From positions 18,993,030 to 19,057,029 of the forward strand of contig NC_068346.1 in assembly GCF_014633365.1 (NCBI RefSeq): a stretch of 64,000 nucleotides of DNA, in the 5' to 3' direction. Below the pieces are notes generated by a model that was given only the letters and a program-made list of their open reading frames with translations, was not told where the DNA came from and did not search any database. Origin of the DNA: Diospyros lotus (taxonomy: Eukaryota; Streptophyta; Magnoliopsida; Ericales; Ebenaceae). Below, in pieces: positions 54,769 through 64,000 of this stretch (position 1 is its first letter; the number at the start of each line of letters is the position of its first letter). A program made the position numbers and the translations under genes.

Positions 54769-55611
54769 TGTTGTTATTTAATTACAATAATTAAATTTAT
54801 TTATTTTAAAAATAACTAGAATAGAGTTCCTTGAGAAACCTGAGAAGACTGCTAAGGTTCATAGAGACTGGTGGCTCGATTAGAGGACAGAGGCTTCGGG
54901 GTGTCCAGATGGTCTTAAGAGTTTTCAAGAGAGATTGGTCCTGTGAGTTTTTGAATATTGGCCTCCAAAAGGGTCCAGAGAATTTTCGGGATATTGTCTT
55001 CAAGGTCTTCAAGGATATCTGCGTCACAGAGATAGTTAGAAGACATGCGGGGATCTTCCCCACACGGGCTTTCCCGATGCATAAGTCAGATATTGAGATT
55101 TGGAAAATGGGATGCATATGTAAGTATGTATGTATGTATGTATGTAGTGTGCACAATTTGGGTCTTCGGGGGAGTAAGTTCCTGATGGGTCAAGATATAG
55201 TCTTAAAGTCTTTGAGACAAATAGAAGGTCCGAGAAAAGATCTGAGAAAAGAGTCCCCAAAAAGATTTGTTTGCCTTGGAGCAGATGAGTATTTATATAC
55301 TCTTAGTGGGATCCATAGACAAAGTCTCATGACTTTTTGGGGAAGATGCATCAGGTGAGCTCAAAGGGCCTAGAGGTTTCTTCACGGTAAGACGCTTGAT
55401 GGGTATCTTCTAGGTGGGTTCGAAAACTCTTTAGAGCAACCAGGTGAATTGGGCCTGGAAGACTCTTGGGGAGTCTTCAAGCTATGTAATGCTGAGGCCC
55501 GATTGCCTCGGAGACTATTGTTCATGAGACTCTTCAGGGTCATCTGGGTCTTATGCAAAATACTTCTCGGAACTTGGGATTTTTTGGAATTTCTTAGGGC
55601 ACTCCACAACA
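54769..55611. repeat. Tat-type LTR, second copy in window
   Basis: TGTTGTTATTTAATTAC...GCACTCCACAACA has the same ends and 5' block as the LTR at 38356-39267. GAAGACT/GAGTCTTC words and GAGTATTTATATACTC (55288-55303) lie inside. If the LTR ends at CCACAA, CAATA flanks both sides (54764-54768, 55610-55614); if it ends at ACAACA, the flanks differ. A TGTA microsatellite lies at 55122-55146. Confidence 0.65.
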
Positions 55612-55978
55612 ATAACACTCCATTCTTACCTTTAGTTGAAAAGAAAATTGAAGAGTGCAAAGTGGGTGCCCGATACTCAAGGAATTAGGACATGGTCTAA
55701 CTCGATTAGGTGCTGCATATGAGTCATCGAGGGACTCTTAGCAACTTTTGAACTTTCGAATACTTGGACTATAAATAGGTGGTGGTCCCAGATGAGCCAA
55801 CCTTACCCCTTTCCCCCGAAAAGCTAGAGTTATCCAAAGCACCCGAAGAGTCTACCGACCCTCTTAGGCACTTTGAGCTCCCTTAAGTACCCAAAGACTC
55901 TGAGTCTCCTGAAGACTCTTTGCTCCCAAATACTATCTTCCCCTCTGAAAATCAAACAATTTTGAGGTAAAAACTCCA
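55612..55978 (+). promoter_or_regulatory. LTR tail and leader with TATA box before accessory ORF
   Basis: ACTATAAATAGG (55769-55780) is a clear TATA box. It is followed by CGAAGAGTCTACC, AAAGACTCTGAGTCTCC and GAAGACTCTTTG words and then the ATG at 55979. This fits the end of a 5' LTR plus leader of the element encoding the next ORF. Confidence 0.5.
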
Positions 55979-57078
55979 ATGGCTTCTTCCCAACCTCATT
56001 TTGAAATTACAATTTCTCCACGGATGCAACCCTTAGTTCTAAAAAGAGGGAAAGTTGATGGATTTGCACGGTCCTACCGCATTCCATAATCATGGAAACT
56101 AAGGGGTCCTACGGTAACAAAGCTTATAGCTAATATGGAGGGAGGTGGGGTAGCAATCCACTTGGATGGCCTTAGAGCTAGACTAAGGATTCCAATGTAC
56201 CTTTTTGGGATGCAATTTTTGGATGAAGAGATGTTGGTGTCGACCCAACTGGATCCAAATGGTTGGGCCATGCTGGTAGGATTTTTTACTCTGTGCAAGG
56301 AGCACGGGGTAGAACCCACTACCTCTCTATTGCACTGCTTTTATCGTGTCTAGTCCATGAAAGGAGAAAATGAATTTGTGACGCTCTAGAAGACGCCTAT
56401 CAAAATTAGGTTATTTAAGGGCATACCTCAAAAGTTGGATGATTTTGAGATTGGATGGTTGGAGGCTTTGTTGCCCTAAGGCTGTTGGAGGTCGTCACGA
56501 TATTGGCGTACTGAAGAAATAAGAAGCCTGAGTGCGAGTGGCTAAACATGAATACCTAGATGGTGAAGGAATGCTAGGATGAAATTAATAAACTGACCCA
56601 GGAGGGCTAGTAACCTTGTCCAACTTAACAGTCGAAAAACGTCTCATTAAGGTTTGGTAGGTGGTTATTGGAGAGGGTAATGGGGTCGGTTTATCGAGAC
56701 AGACTGAGTCCTAGGAGGTTGCATCCTCGTCATCCTCTTCCTTGGAAGACAACGAAGAAGAAGAAGAAGAAGAAGAAGAAGAAAAAGAAAAAGAAGAAGA
56801 AGAAGAAGAAGAAGAAGAGTATGTAGGTGTGGTGGGGGACTAGGATGTAGTAGGAGAGGAGGAGGAAGAAAGGTGCGAAGGAGAGACAGACCCTAAGGGT
56901 GCTACCCTATCCCTTTTCTTTTTTCTTGCTACTAAGATATTTCAATGATCATACTATGATTTGTTGATTTTGGCATGCAAAAATGTGACATTTCGAAAGA
57001 GTAATGTTGGGCAAGCTCGTTGATGACTCCCAACGGGCAGAGGAAACCCAATAGGAAGCTCAACCACAAGTTGCCCAG
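55979..57078 (+). pseudogene. retroelement accessory ORF, N-terminal part (broken)
   Basis: ATG at 55979 opens MASSQPHFEITISPRMQPLV. After a stop near 56088, FGMQFLDEEMLVSTQLDPNG and WAMLVGFFTLCKEHGVEPTT (about 56206-56325) match the block 'L.V...QL.PN.W..L..F...C...G..PT...F...F' of the plant family annotated as putative gypsy-type transposon protein (Transposase_28-like). Further stops follow. An acidic Glu run from a GAA microsatellite lies at 56743-56820. Tat-type elements carry such an extra ORF. The frame is cut at 57078 by a solo LTR. Confidence 0.65.
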
Positions 57079-58584
57079 TGTTGGAAATGTATGCCCTAAA
57101 GACACGTTTTGTTTAATTTATGGTAATGATGTTTCTTTTATTCAGTTTATGGCACATTATTATTTGCATTTAATTGTTGGAAAGGTGTCCATGCTATTAA
57201 GTAAGTGATTCATGTGATGGGTCGTTCTTCACAGTTAGGCATGAATCATGGGTACTTAATAAGCAAGAAAATATTACTCTTGATCTTTTGATAGAACTGG
57301 GCATTCTATCATGATAAGATCATTGTGCAATAGATCCTAATGGAGGATGGCTTGCCTTAGCCAGTAAACAGTCTGTTTACTCTAATTGTACAAGCGCATT
57401 TGGAATGCGTAGAGTGGACCTGTGATAGAAGCTAATGACAAAGTACTAATTATCATGGAGCTAGTCTATCACTGCTACTACGTGGACGAGTACTCTAATA
57501 CTTGAGTATTAGTTGGTGGTCTAGTGAACCTAGAGCTATATTCTTAGATTCATTGTAGGTGAGGTCTATCAAAGATCAATATCCTTTTGAGTTGGGAGTA
57601 TGTTTTCTAATTAGCTAAGACAGACTAATACAAGATAGTTTCTGTGATTCACCCCCTTGTGATTGTCCAAGAATAATCGAATAATCCAGGGCCCTGGGAA
57701 CGTGACTTAAGAGTGTGTGCTTCTGGGTAGCTCCCAGTGATAAGCAAGTACATTCGAGTAGTCACGGATTATTGGACTAGTGATCTAAGGATGGTAGAAG
57801 TCATTTAGAAAGGTGTTAGTACATTATTCCTTTCTAAATGATGGGTGTTACGCAGAGGGGTATTTTCATCATTACACTAGTAGGTCAAAGACATGGCATA
57901 TGCAAAATTATTCGTGGGGTCAGTGTTACCATATGGTGATAGTTGGAACACTTAGAATGACAAAATATAGCTACTAGGTAGCAGGGATATTTTGGTCATT
58001 TTAGTAGCCGTGAATAATTTGTCTTTTGGTCCCCGGGGTAGCTCGATGTAACTCTTGTATTTTTTAATACATTTGGCTTGTTGGATGAATTACATTGAGA
58101 GAGAATTATTTTATTCAGAATGGTCCATAATTAATTGGGCTAGAATAAAATAATAGTTCATTAGGGTTTTAATTAATTAATTGGGCTAACCCAATTAGAA
58201 AATTAATTAAATGATCTTGGCTCATTAGGGTTTGGCCCACTAGGGTTTTAACCCTAGGGTTCTCCCTATATATTCTCTCATTATTTGTTTTTTCATCCAA
58301 GTTGTTTTTCATTCTTCTTCACCGAAGAAAGGCCACGAGTTCGAGTCATATTTCGGAAGATCGAAAGAAAGCCTCGAAGTTCTGATGCGAAGGAGCCGAA
58401 GGATAGCAGGACAGCCGTCGTCTCCACCACGCGAAGAAGCTACCGCGCATCTTGCCCCTATCGCCCCATTCTGACCGGTAATCCGCCGTAAAAGTAAGTC
58501 TCTTAGATTCTAATCAATACGAGGATCGTTTTTGATTAAAACGCTTCCGTTGCATGCTTTTGTATCCTCGTTTTTGATCCTTCA
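57079..58584 (+). mobile_element. solo LTR inside the accessory ORF
   Basis: TGTTGGAAATGTATG...TTGATCCTTCA, 1506 bp, flanked by CCCAG at 57074-57078 and 58585-58589, an exact 5-bp duplication. The start is like Angela/Tork-type copia LTRs (inference). TTAATTAATTGGGCTAACCC words lie just upstream of a TATA box (CCTATATATTC, about 58266). Removing it joins the two halves of the accessory ORF. Confidence 0.9.
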
Positions 58585-58589
58585 CCCAG

Positions 58590-59860
58590 GCCCCTCCTCA
58601 TTTTGAGGATATTGAAGAATAGGAGGTTTTCTTGGCTCGGAGGAACAAAAGGGCTAGGGTAGACGAAGATGGAATGAGCACGACGAGGGAGGCCCTAGAT
58701 CCTATTTCTGACGACTTCTTCGACTTTCCCTCACTGAATCTTCCACCATCTCCCCAACCTTCAAGCAGATATGTCGAGGAGGGAGAAATACCATCACCGC
58801 CATCACCATTGAACCCAAGTATGCAGTCCACTTTGGAAGATGCCAGGGTCGCTAGGGTGGCGAGGAAGAGGTTGAGGCACAGGTTGAATTGGAGAGGTAC
58901 CACAACCAGAATTGTGTCGTGTGCAACCTTCCCTTTCCATAACCAATAGAGCACCTAGAACAAAGAGAGATGGAATTAGAGTCTACGAGACACCTGCCCC
59001 TATTTCCTGACATAGGCTCAATCCATCAAGGAGAGGTGCCTTTACGTCATTAGTGGCTGAAGGGGGGTGAATTCCAGGTACGCCTTGGACTTTTGGATAC
59101 AAACTCTATAAAGGAGCTAGGCATTGGGGCAAGACTAATCTATGCCACAGTAATGCCACGTGATGAACCAAATTACTCGAGGAGCACTCAGGAACAACTA
59201 AACATAGCAGGGAAATACTTGGTTGAGGTATGAAACATTTCAAATGTTTGTTGGTACTTTTCCTCCTTTTCATTATGGTCGCTAATATTAGGACTTTTGG
59301 CTTGATTGGCAGGGAATCCAACGATAAGTTATTGTGAAGGAGAATGCTCAGGCAAACTTAGCCAAAGTCGAGGCAGATGGGGACAAAATGATCCAAGATT
59401 TTCTACGCCTTAGAGATAGGCAAAGGCATTTGGAGCACAAGGTCTAAGACTTGGAAGACAGTAGGGACCAAGCCCAACGTCTCAACCAGGATGCTGAGAA
59501 GGTAAAGGGAGAGAGGGACTCCCCGAAGAACAAAGTAGAGCGGCTGAAGGGTGAGCTTAGGAAACAACAGGGGGTTAAGGTGGAACTCAAGGATGCCAAT
59601 GCCTCAGTGATTTTTGAGCTCAACCATGCCCTAGAAGAAAGGAATGACTCACAGACTCAACTCCAGGAGACGAGGAGACAGGTTAAGGAACTTGCTTGTT
59701 GGCTCAAAGAGCTCGACACTAATGCCATTCAAGCTATAACGGTTAAAGAATACTGACTCTCCTAGGTGTGCTTTGAGGAAAAGGAGAGGTATGCCTCGAG
59801 CTTTATCAAATATGGATTTTACTTAACCTAGGGGTATCTAGAGAGAATGAGTCGAAGGGT
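58590..59860 (+). pseudogene. retroelement accessory ORF, coiled-coil C-terminal part (broken)
   Basis: Open stretches continue on the same strand: a Pro/Ser-rich linker (58632-58949, with SPPSPLNPSMQ), then a long heptad-like, Lys/Glu-rich segment at 59340-59756 (RLNQDAEKVKGERDSPKNK, LEERNDSQTQLQETRRQVKE), and YASSFIKYGFYL at about 59791-59826. A coiled coil near the C-terminus followed by such a block is usual for the Transposase_28-like family. Stops at 58621, 58949, 59446 and 59754 break it. Confidence 0.6.
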
Positions 59861-60739
59861 TACCATTCTAATGTTATTTTCTTAACTGAGACGGTTAGAA
59901 GAGGTGACTGCACTCTCACCCTGCATTTAAAACACAAAACAAAACACAATAAAAATTTTATATTTTTTTTATTTATTTAGGCGAGAGGTTTATACTCGTC
60001 AGTGTACGAGTGCAGTTGTAGTCCAAATTTAAATTTATACTTTCTGGATAAGTCCAGGTCGTCCACTGAGAGATTTATTTATGGCAAAAGAAAAAGAATG
60101 TCACACACACACACACGCATTTAGATGGATTGATAACATGATTTTTTATAATTTTTTAGATAACAAATACTAGAAAATAAAGCAAGATAGAAGTTGAAAT
60201 AAATACTAAACGTGAGAATATGAAATTGGAAAGTACTTGAGTTAAGACAATTTCAGTGCCAACCCGTTGATTCCCAAATATTAGCATAAAAGATTAGCAA
60301 CATTAATTTAATTTCATATATGAGGATTTGTTATTAAATGCAATTAAAGATAATGATAGCTTTAGTTTAAGCAATCCCCATACATGATATGCGGGATTCT
60401 AATTTAAAAAACTACCATAAATTTAATTACAATTAATACACAAAACAACTAAATTAATCATCCGGGTTTGGGTATGATAGCGTTTCCAGTTCTAGTAACT
60501 CTCATGCGTGACATGAAAGCTCTAAGTTAGGTTTACGCTCCAATCCAAACCTAGTGATTTTTCAATAATCAAAACAAACTCATATTGAAGTTTAAACCAA
60601 TGTTACTCATTTAAAGCGTAGCTTTCTTTGGGAATCATTGGCGTTAGACACTGTCCTTGCCTTAACCCAAGATTAGATTTAGCTACTCATCTCTATTAAA
60701 TTAATTGACAACAATTTAAATGACATAATTTAAATAACA

Positions 60740-60955
60740 GAATTTAAATGACAGGAATTAAAATAGAAGAAACTAACCGGCCATTTAGGCGGTAGATAAT
60801 TAAAATACAAGAATTAAAATTGCAAGAATTTAAAGGCATAAACTAACCGTCCATTTAGGCGGTGAACAATTAAATGACAAGAATTAAAATTGCAAGAATT
60901 TAAAGGCATAAACTAACCGTCCATTTAGGCGGTGAATAATAAAGTAATAATAAAT
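60740..60955. repeat. tandem repeat, about 69-bp unit, 3 copies
   Basis: Each copy carries GAATTAAAAT...AACTAACCGTCCATTTAGGC and GGT. The last two copies are nearly identical; the first is more diverged. Confidence 0.8.
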
Positions 60956-61224
60956 GACATAAGAATTTAAAAGAAGAAAGGAAGAAAGGAAGAAAGTAAG
61001 ATCACAAGAGAAAATACTAAAGAAAATGAGAGAGAACAAAAGCAATTCTCAAAGAGAGAATTCTAAGGAAATAACTAAACTTTGATTCAAGAATAATAAT
61101 CACCCTTACAAATGCAATCAAGTGAGCTATTTATAGGCCACAAGATGCAATACAAACCACACAATTTCAATTATTCAATTAGACATAATTATATCTAATG
61201 GGCACTCACACACTTAAAGTTAAA

Positions 61225-61385
61225 TGGATTTTAGCTATAATACACACCTAATATTAAATGGATTTTAGCTAAAATACATACCTAATAAAGCACTCATAAA
61301 GTTAAATGGATTTTAGCTATAATATCCACCTAATAGTTAAATGGATTTTAGCTAAAAAACATACCTAATAAAGCTCTCACATAAA
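61225..61385. repeat. tandem repeat around TTAAATGGATTTTAGCTA
   Basis: Four copies of TTAAATGGATTTTAGCTA, alternating between forms ending TAATACACACC and AAATACATACC, so a higher-order unit of about 85 bp repeats twice. Confidence 0.8.
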
Positions 61386-61494
61386 AAATAAAAATAGATT
61401 TCTATAAATTGGTTTTTTAATCTTTATTAGGATTAAAAATAATCCTTGGGCCTTCTCCAAATAATATCTTCCATGGGTTGCTCAAATTGGGCCT

Positions 61495-61625
61495 TAATTC
61501 TTCATGGGCTTGAATTCTTCATGGATTTGATGTCTTCATGGACTTTAAATCTTCATGGGCTTGATTTCTTCATGGGTTTGATTTCTTCATGGATTTGATG
61601 TCTTCATGGACTTTAAATCTTCATG
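61495..61625. repeat. minisatellite of TTCATGGnnTTnA units
   Basis: About eight units of roughly 16 bp (TTCTTCATGGGCTTGA, TCTTCATGGATTTGATG, TCTTCATGGACTTTAAA) with a higher-order repeat. Confidence 0.8.
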
Positions 61626-61948
61626 CCTAAAAAATAAAAATAAAAATAATTTAATGTTATTAAGAAATTATATATTATATATATGTATTACACATGGCAC
61701 ATATATATATTATATTATATTATATATATATTACATGCATGCACATAATGATGTATATGTATTATATATAATTTTATATATTATTATTATTATTATTAAA
61801 TTTTACTTTAAAATTTCATTTCATTCATTTTTCAATTTAAACTTGCATATAACCATAAAATATATATTAATATCTAATTTAAACTATTTTTAAGATCAAA
61901 AGAAGGGTATAATTATAACAAAATTTTTATAAAATTAACCACTAATCA

Positions 61949-63824
61949 TACCCCCCAACTTAAACATTGCTAGTCCCTTAGCAATCAGATTATACACCTA
62001 CCAAACTTTATTCACAATAACTGTATGAATGTAAAAATTTCAAATTCGAAACCGAAATGCATAAAATTAAATAAATAATTTAGCATTCTAAATCAGATTT
62101 TTGGTTAAAGGTCATACAATCTCAGGAATGGAAATTAGGATAACCAACACACAGACTTACTCCCTCGAAGTTTTGACTTCAAATCTCACTATGGATTTTC
62201 TCTCCAATAAAAAGGATTCCTCAGGTGTACACACAAAGGGGTGCACCGTTATAAGAGTAAATGCAGAACAAGTTCAAAACTCGGTGCCATCCCAAATACA
62301 AGGAACGTATTTTCATGAAAGAACAAGGAAATTGACATAGCTTCATGATTGGAATAATGCTCTAGATGAGTAACTTCTGAATTTAAACATGATTCCCTAC
62401 TCCAAACTCGAATTCTGAGATCACATGATTTATAGCATAAAATGGGACCAGACTGGGTTGTAATGGGGCTATGAGGTTAATACGGGTTGTCAAAGAAAAG
62501 GTAGATTATGGAAAGTGTGTGTGTCGGGATTTTTTTTTTTTTTTTAAGCAGTTATGCTGAATAGCTAAGAGAAGTTGCCCCATTTTTTTTTTCACTTTTT
62601 TTTTTTCTTTTCTTTTTTTTTTTTTCTCTTTTTTTTTTTTTTCTCTCTTTTTCTCTTTTTCTTTCTCTTTAAATATGAAAATAGATAGACAGATTAATTC
62701 CCAAAAACACACCAGGTTGGTCAAAATTCATATTGTTTTGGGTAAAACGAAGGTAGCGAAGAAAGTTGTACTACAAATGGCTCAAAAGGACTACCAAAGG
62801 AGGTTAATTTAAAGAAAGAAAAAGGTTTAATAAGCTCAAAATGAAAGAAATTGATCCCCCTATCATGCTTCTACAAAACGATGATACTCAGTCATCTAAT
62901 TCAGAGTTTGAAACCAGTCAAACTTATCCGTTATCATACTAGACATTCAATGCGAATTGATGTTTTGAAGCCATTGAAAAGATAAGATAAACAATAAAGC
63001 ATATTTAGAGTAAGTGTTATTTCACTCAGAATTAACGGTTATTAGGCTCAAACACTCACTTGGGTAATAGTCTCCACTTTTGTTGAGAGATCATACAGTG
63101 TACTAATCAGCTAATTACTGTTACCTTTGACTTTATGACCGATAACTAATTTTTAAATTTTGAATCCCCGATGAATGCAAATTACTTATTCTAATGCATA
63201 TACGTTTTCAAATAAGAAATCAATGCATTCATGTTTCGTATTGCAAACTTAGCCGGCTATCAGTGCATAACTTCAAAGCTTTAGGAATAGCATTATTTAA
63301 AACACATAATTTTTTTTTTATTTTTTTATAAGAGTAGATAAAGACAATCAATTCCCACAAGACTACAAACTAGTAATTACAAACTCACAGTTAAATATAA
63401 ACCAGATGATTCATGACTAGACCTTACACCCCCCAACTTGAATTGCAGTAATAAATCAGGGTTGTTAGGAATACCTGTAACTCCACAAGTCCATAGATTT
63501 GCTGTGAACTGCTAAAACTTAAACAACAAATGAGCACACCATATAGATATATATTTATATTTTCACACCAAAATAAAAATTTCATGCAAGTCATAAGATA
63601 AGCAAAATGCGTCTCAAGAGTACAAAAAGTACTCCTTACTCAGCCATCTTATCAAAGACTTTGCTAACAACATTCCACAGTTTTGTTTTTTTGTTTTTTT
63701 TTTGTTTTTTTTTTTTTTTTTCAAGAACACAACCAAAAAAATCCTGCAAGTTGTACAATAACTAGATGCGTCTCAAGAGTACAAAAAGTACTCCTTACTC
63801 AACCATCTTAATAAAGAGCATTTC
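61949..63824 (-). other. internal region of the minus-strand element, mostly non-coding
   Basis: The PPT complement is at 61951-61965 (CCCCCCAACTTAAAC), and a second CCCCCCAACTTG lies at 63427. A long C/T-rich tract covers 62529-62670. No coding domain is clear. A 45-bp direct repeat lies at 63608-63653 and 63766-63811. Confidence 0.4.
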
Positions 63825-64000
63825 TCACAGTGATAAATCTAAATTAATCGGACCCCTTGGGCGCTTGTTACTAATTGCCTTAGACCAGTCTATCCGAGGC
63901 TCATGAGGATCGTACTGTGGAACATAAGCATGTAATTTCTCTAACAGCTTATCAATGGTGGATGCAGAAATGAGAATCTTTCTTGCTGAACGAGAAATGA
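63825..64000 (-). CDS. C-terminal part of an unidentified protein, runs off the window
   Basis: The minus-strand frame is open from the window edge to a TGA at 63825-63827, about 58 codons. It has ordinary protein composition: ARKILISASTIDKLLEKL, AYVPQYDPHEPRIDWSKA and ISNKRPRGPINLDLSL. I do not recognise the family. It may be the end of an ORF of the minus-strand retroelement whose PPT lies at 61951, or host-derived sequence. Its start is beyond 64000. Confidence 0.45.
   Translation of the reverse strand, partial: ISRSARKILISASTIDKLLEKLHAYVPQYDPHEPRIDWSKAISNKRPRGPINLDLSL

Larger units (their letters stand above)
59861..61948 (-). repeat. LTR of a minus-strand gypsy element, with internal tandem repeats
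   Basis: On the minus strand a purine tract (GTTTAAGTTGGGGGG, 61951-61965) precedes TGATTAGTGG at 61948, the same PPT-LTR order as in the Athila element here. The other end lies somewhere between 59900 and 59990; a block with 'actgacgagtataaacctctcgcc' (minus) resembles the end of the Athila LTR. Three separate tandem arrays lie inside (60740-60955, 61225-61385, 61495-61625). I infer a 3' LTR of a minus-strand element. The low-coordinate end is uncertain. Confidence 0.5.

Noticed and set aside
62506..62724. Lys/Glu-rich minus-strand ORF
   Set aside because: It is a translation of the C/T-rich tract at 62529-62670.

Overview
This is plant nuclear DNA, almost certainly from a flowering plant. 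The evidence is a TAS3 trans-acting siRNA locus with the land-plant layout (two miR390 sites flanking two tandem tasiARFs), plant-specific retroelement lineages (Athila and Tat type Ty3/gypsy, Ty1/copia, Cassandra TRIMs), hAT-like and foldback MITEs, and AT-rich spacers with plant-type microsatellites. I cannot name the species. I see no intact protein gene of the host. The only convincing host gene is the non-coding TAS3.

Layout. 1-1346: two oppositely oriented gypsy LTR fragments. 1347-4643: a broken Ty1/copia pol with its 3' end. 4655-6866: a GA-rich non-autonomous DNA element and a hAT-like MITE. 6867-18647: an Athila-type gypsy element (5' LTR, tRNA-Asp-type primer site, gag, protease, RT/RNase H, integrase, PPT, truncated 3' LTR), split between protease and RT by a 2.75-kb solo LTR at 10750-13496. 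18648-24864: a palindrome-rich LTR-like segment, a short ORF, a large LTR with another solo LTR inside it, and the edge of a Tat-type RT. 24865-24964 is a 100-N scaffold gap. 24965-33631 repeats 16211-24864 almost base for base, most simply an unmerged contig overlap. 33386-40540 holds two nested, decayed Tat-type elements on the minus strand, interrupted by LTRs and a LINE tail. 40589-49026 is a stack of nested LTRs ending in a solo LTR that carries a 1.5-kb palindromic Cassandra (5S-derived TRIM) insertion. 49445-52264 contains a second GA-rich DNA element and a foldback MITE. 52940-53870 is TAS3. 54769-59860 is a retroelement with an accessory coiled-coil ORF, split by a solo LTR. 59930-64000 is the LTR and internal edge of another minus-strand element.

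How it works together. TAS3 is predicted to be transcribed from a TATA promoter at 53031 and spliced once. The spliced RNA carries a 50-codon ORF ending 9 nt before a non-cleavable 5' miR390 site. Cleavage at the 3' miR390 site then sets a 21-nt register that reaches the two tasiARFs within 1 nt. These small RNAs repress ARF2/3/4-type auxin response factors in known plants. The rest is mostly solo LTRs: six have exact 5-bp target duplications, showing repeated LTR-LTR recombination. A recurring feature is that many unrelated LTRs each carry an array of their own short palindrome (ATGCAT, TCGA, ATCCGGAT, GTCGAC, GAAGACTC, AT-rich), often just upstream of the TATA box.
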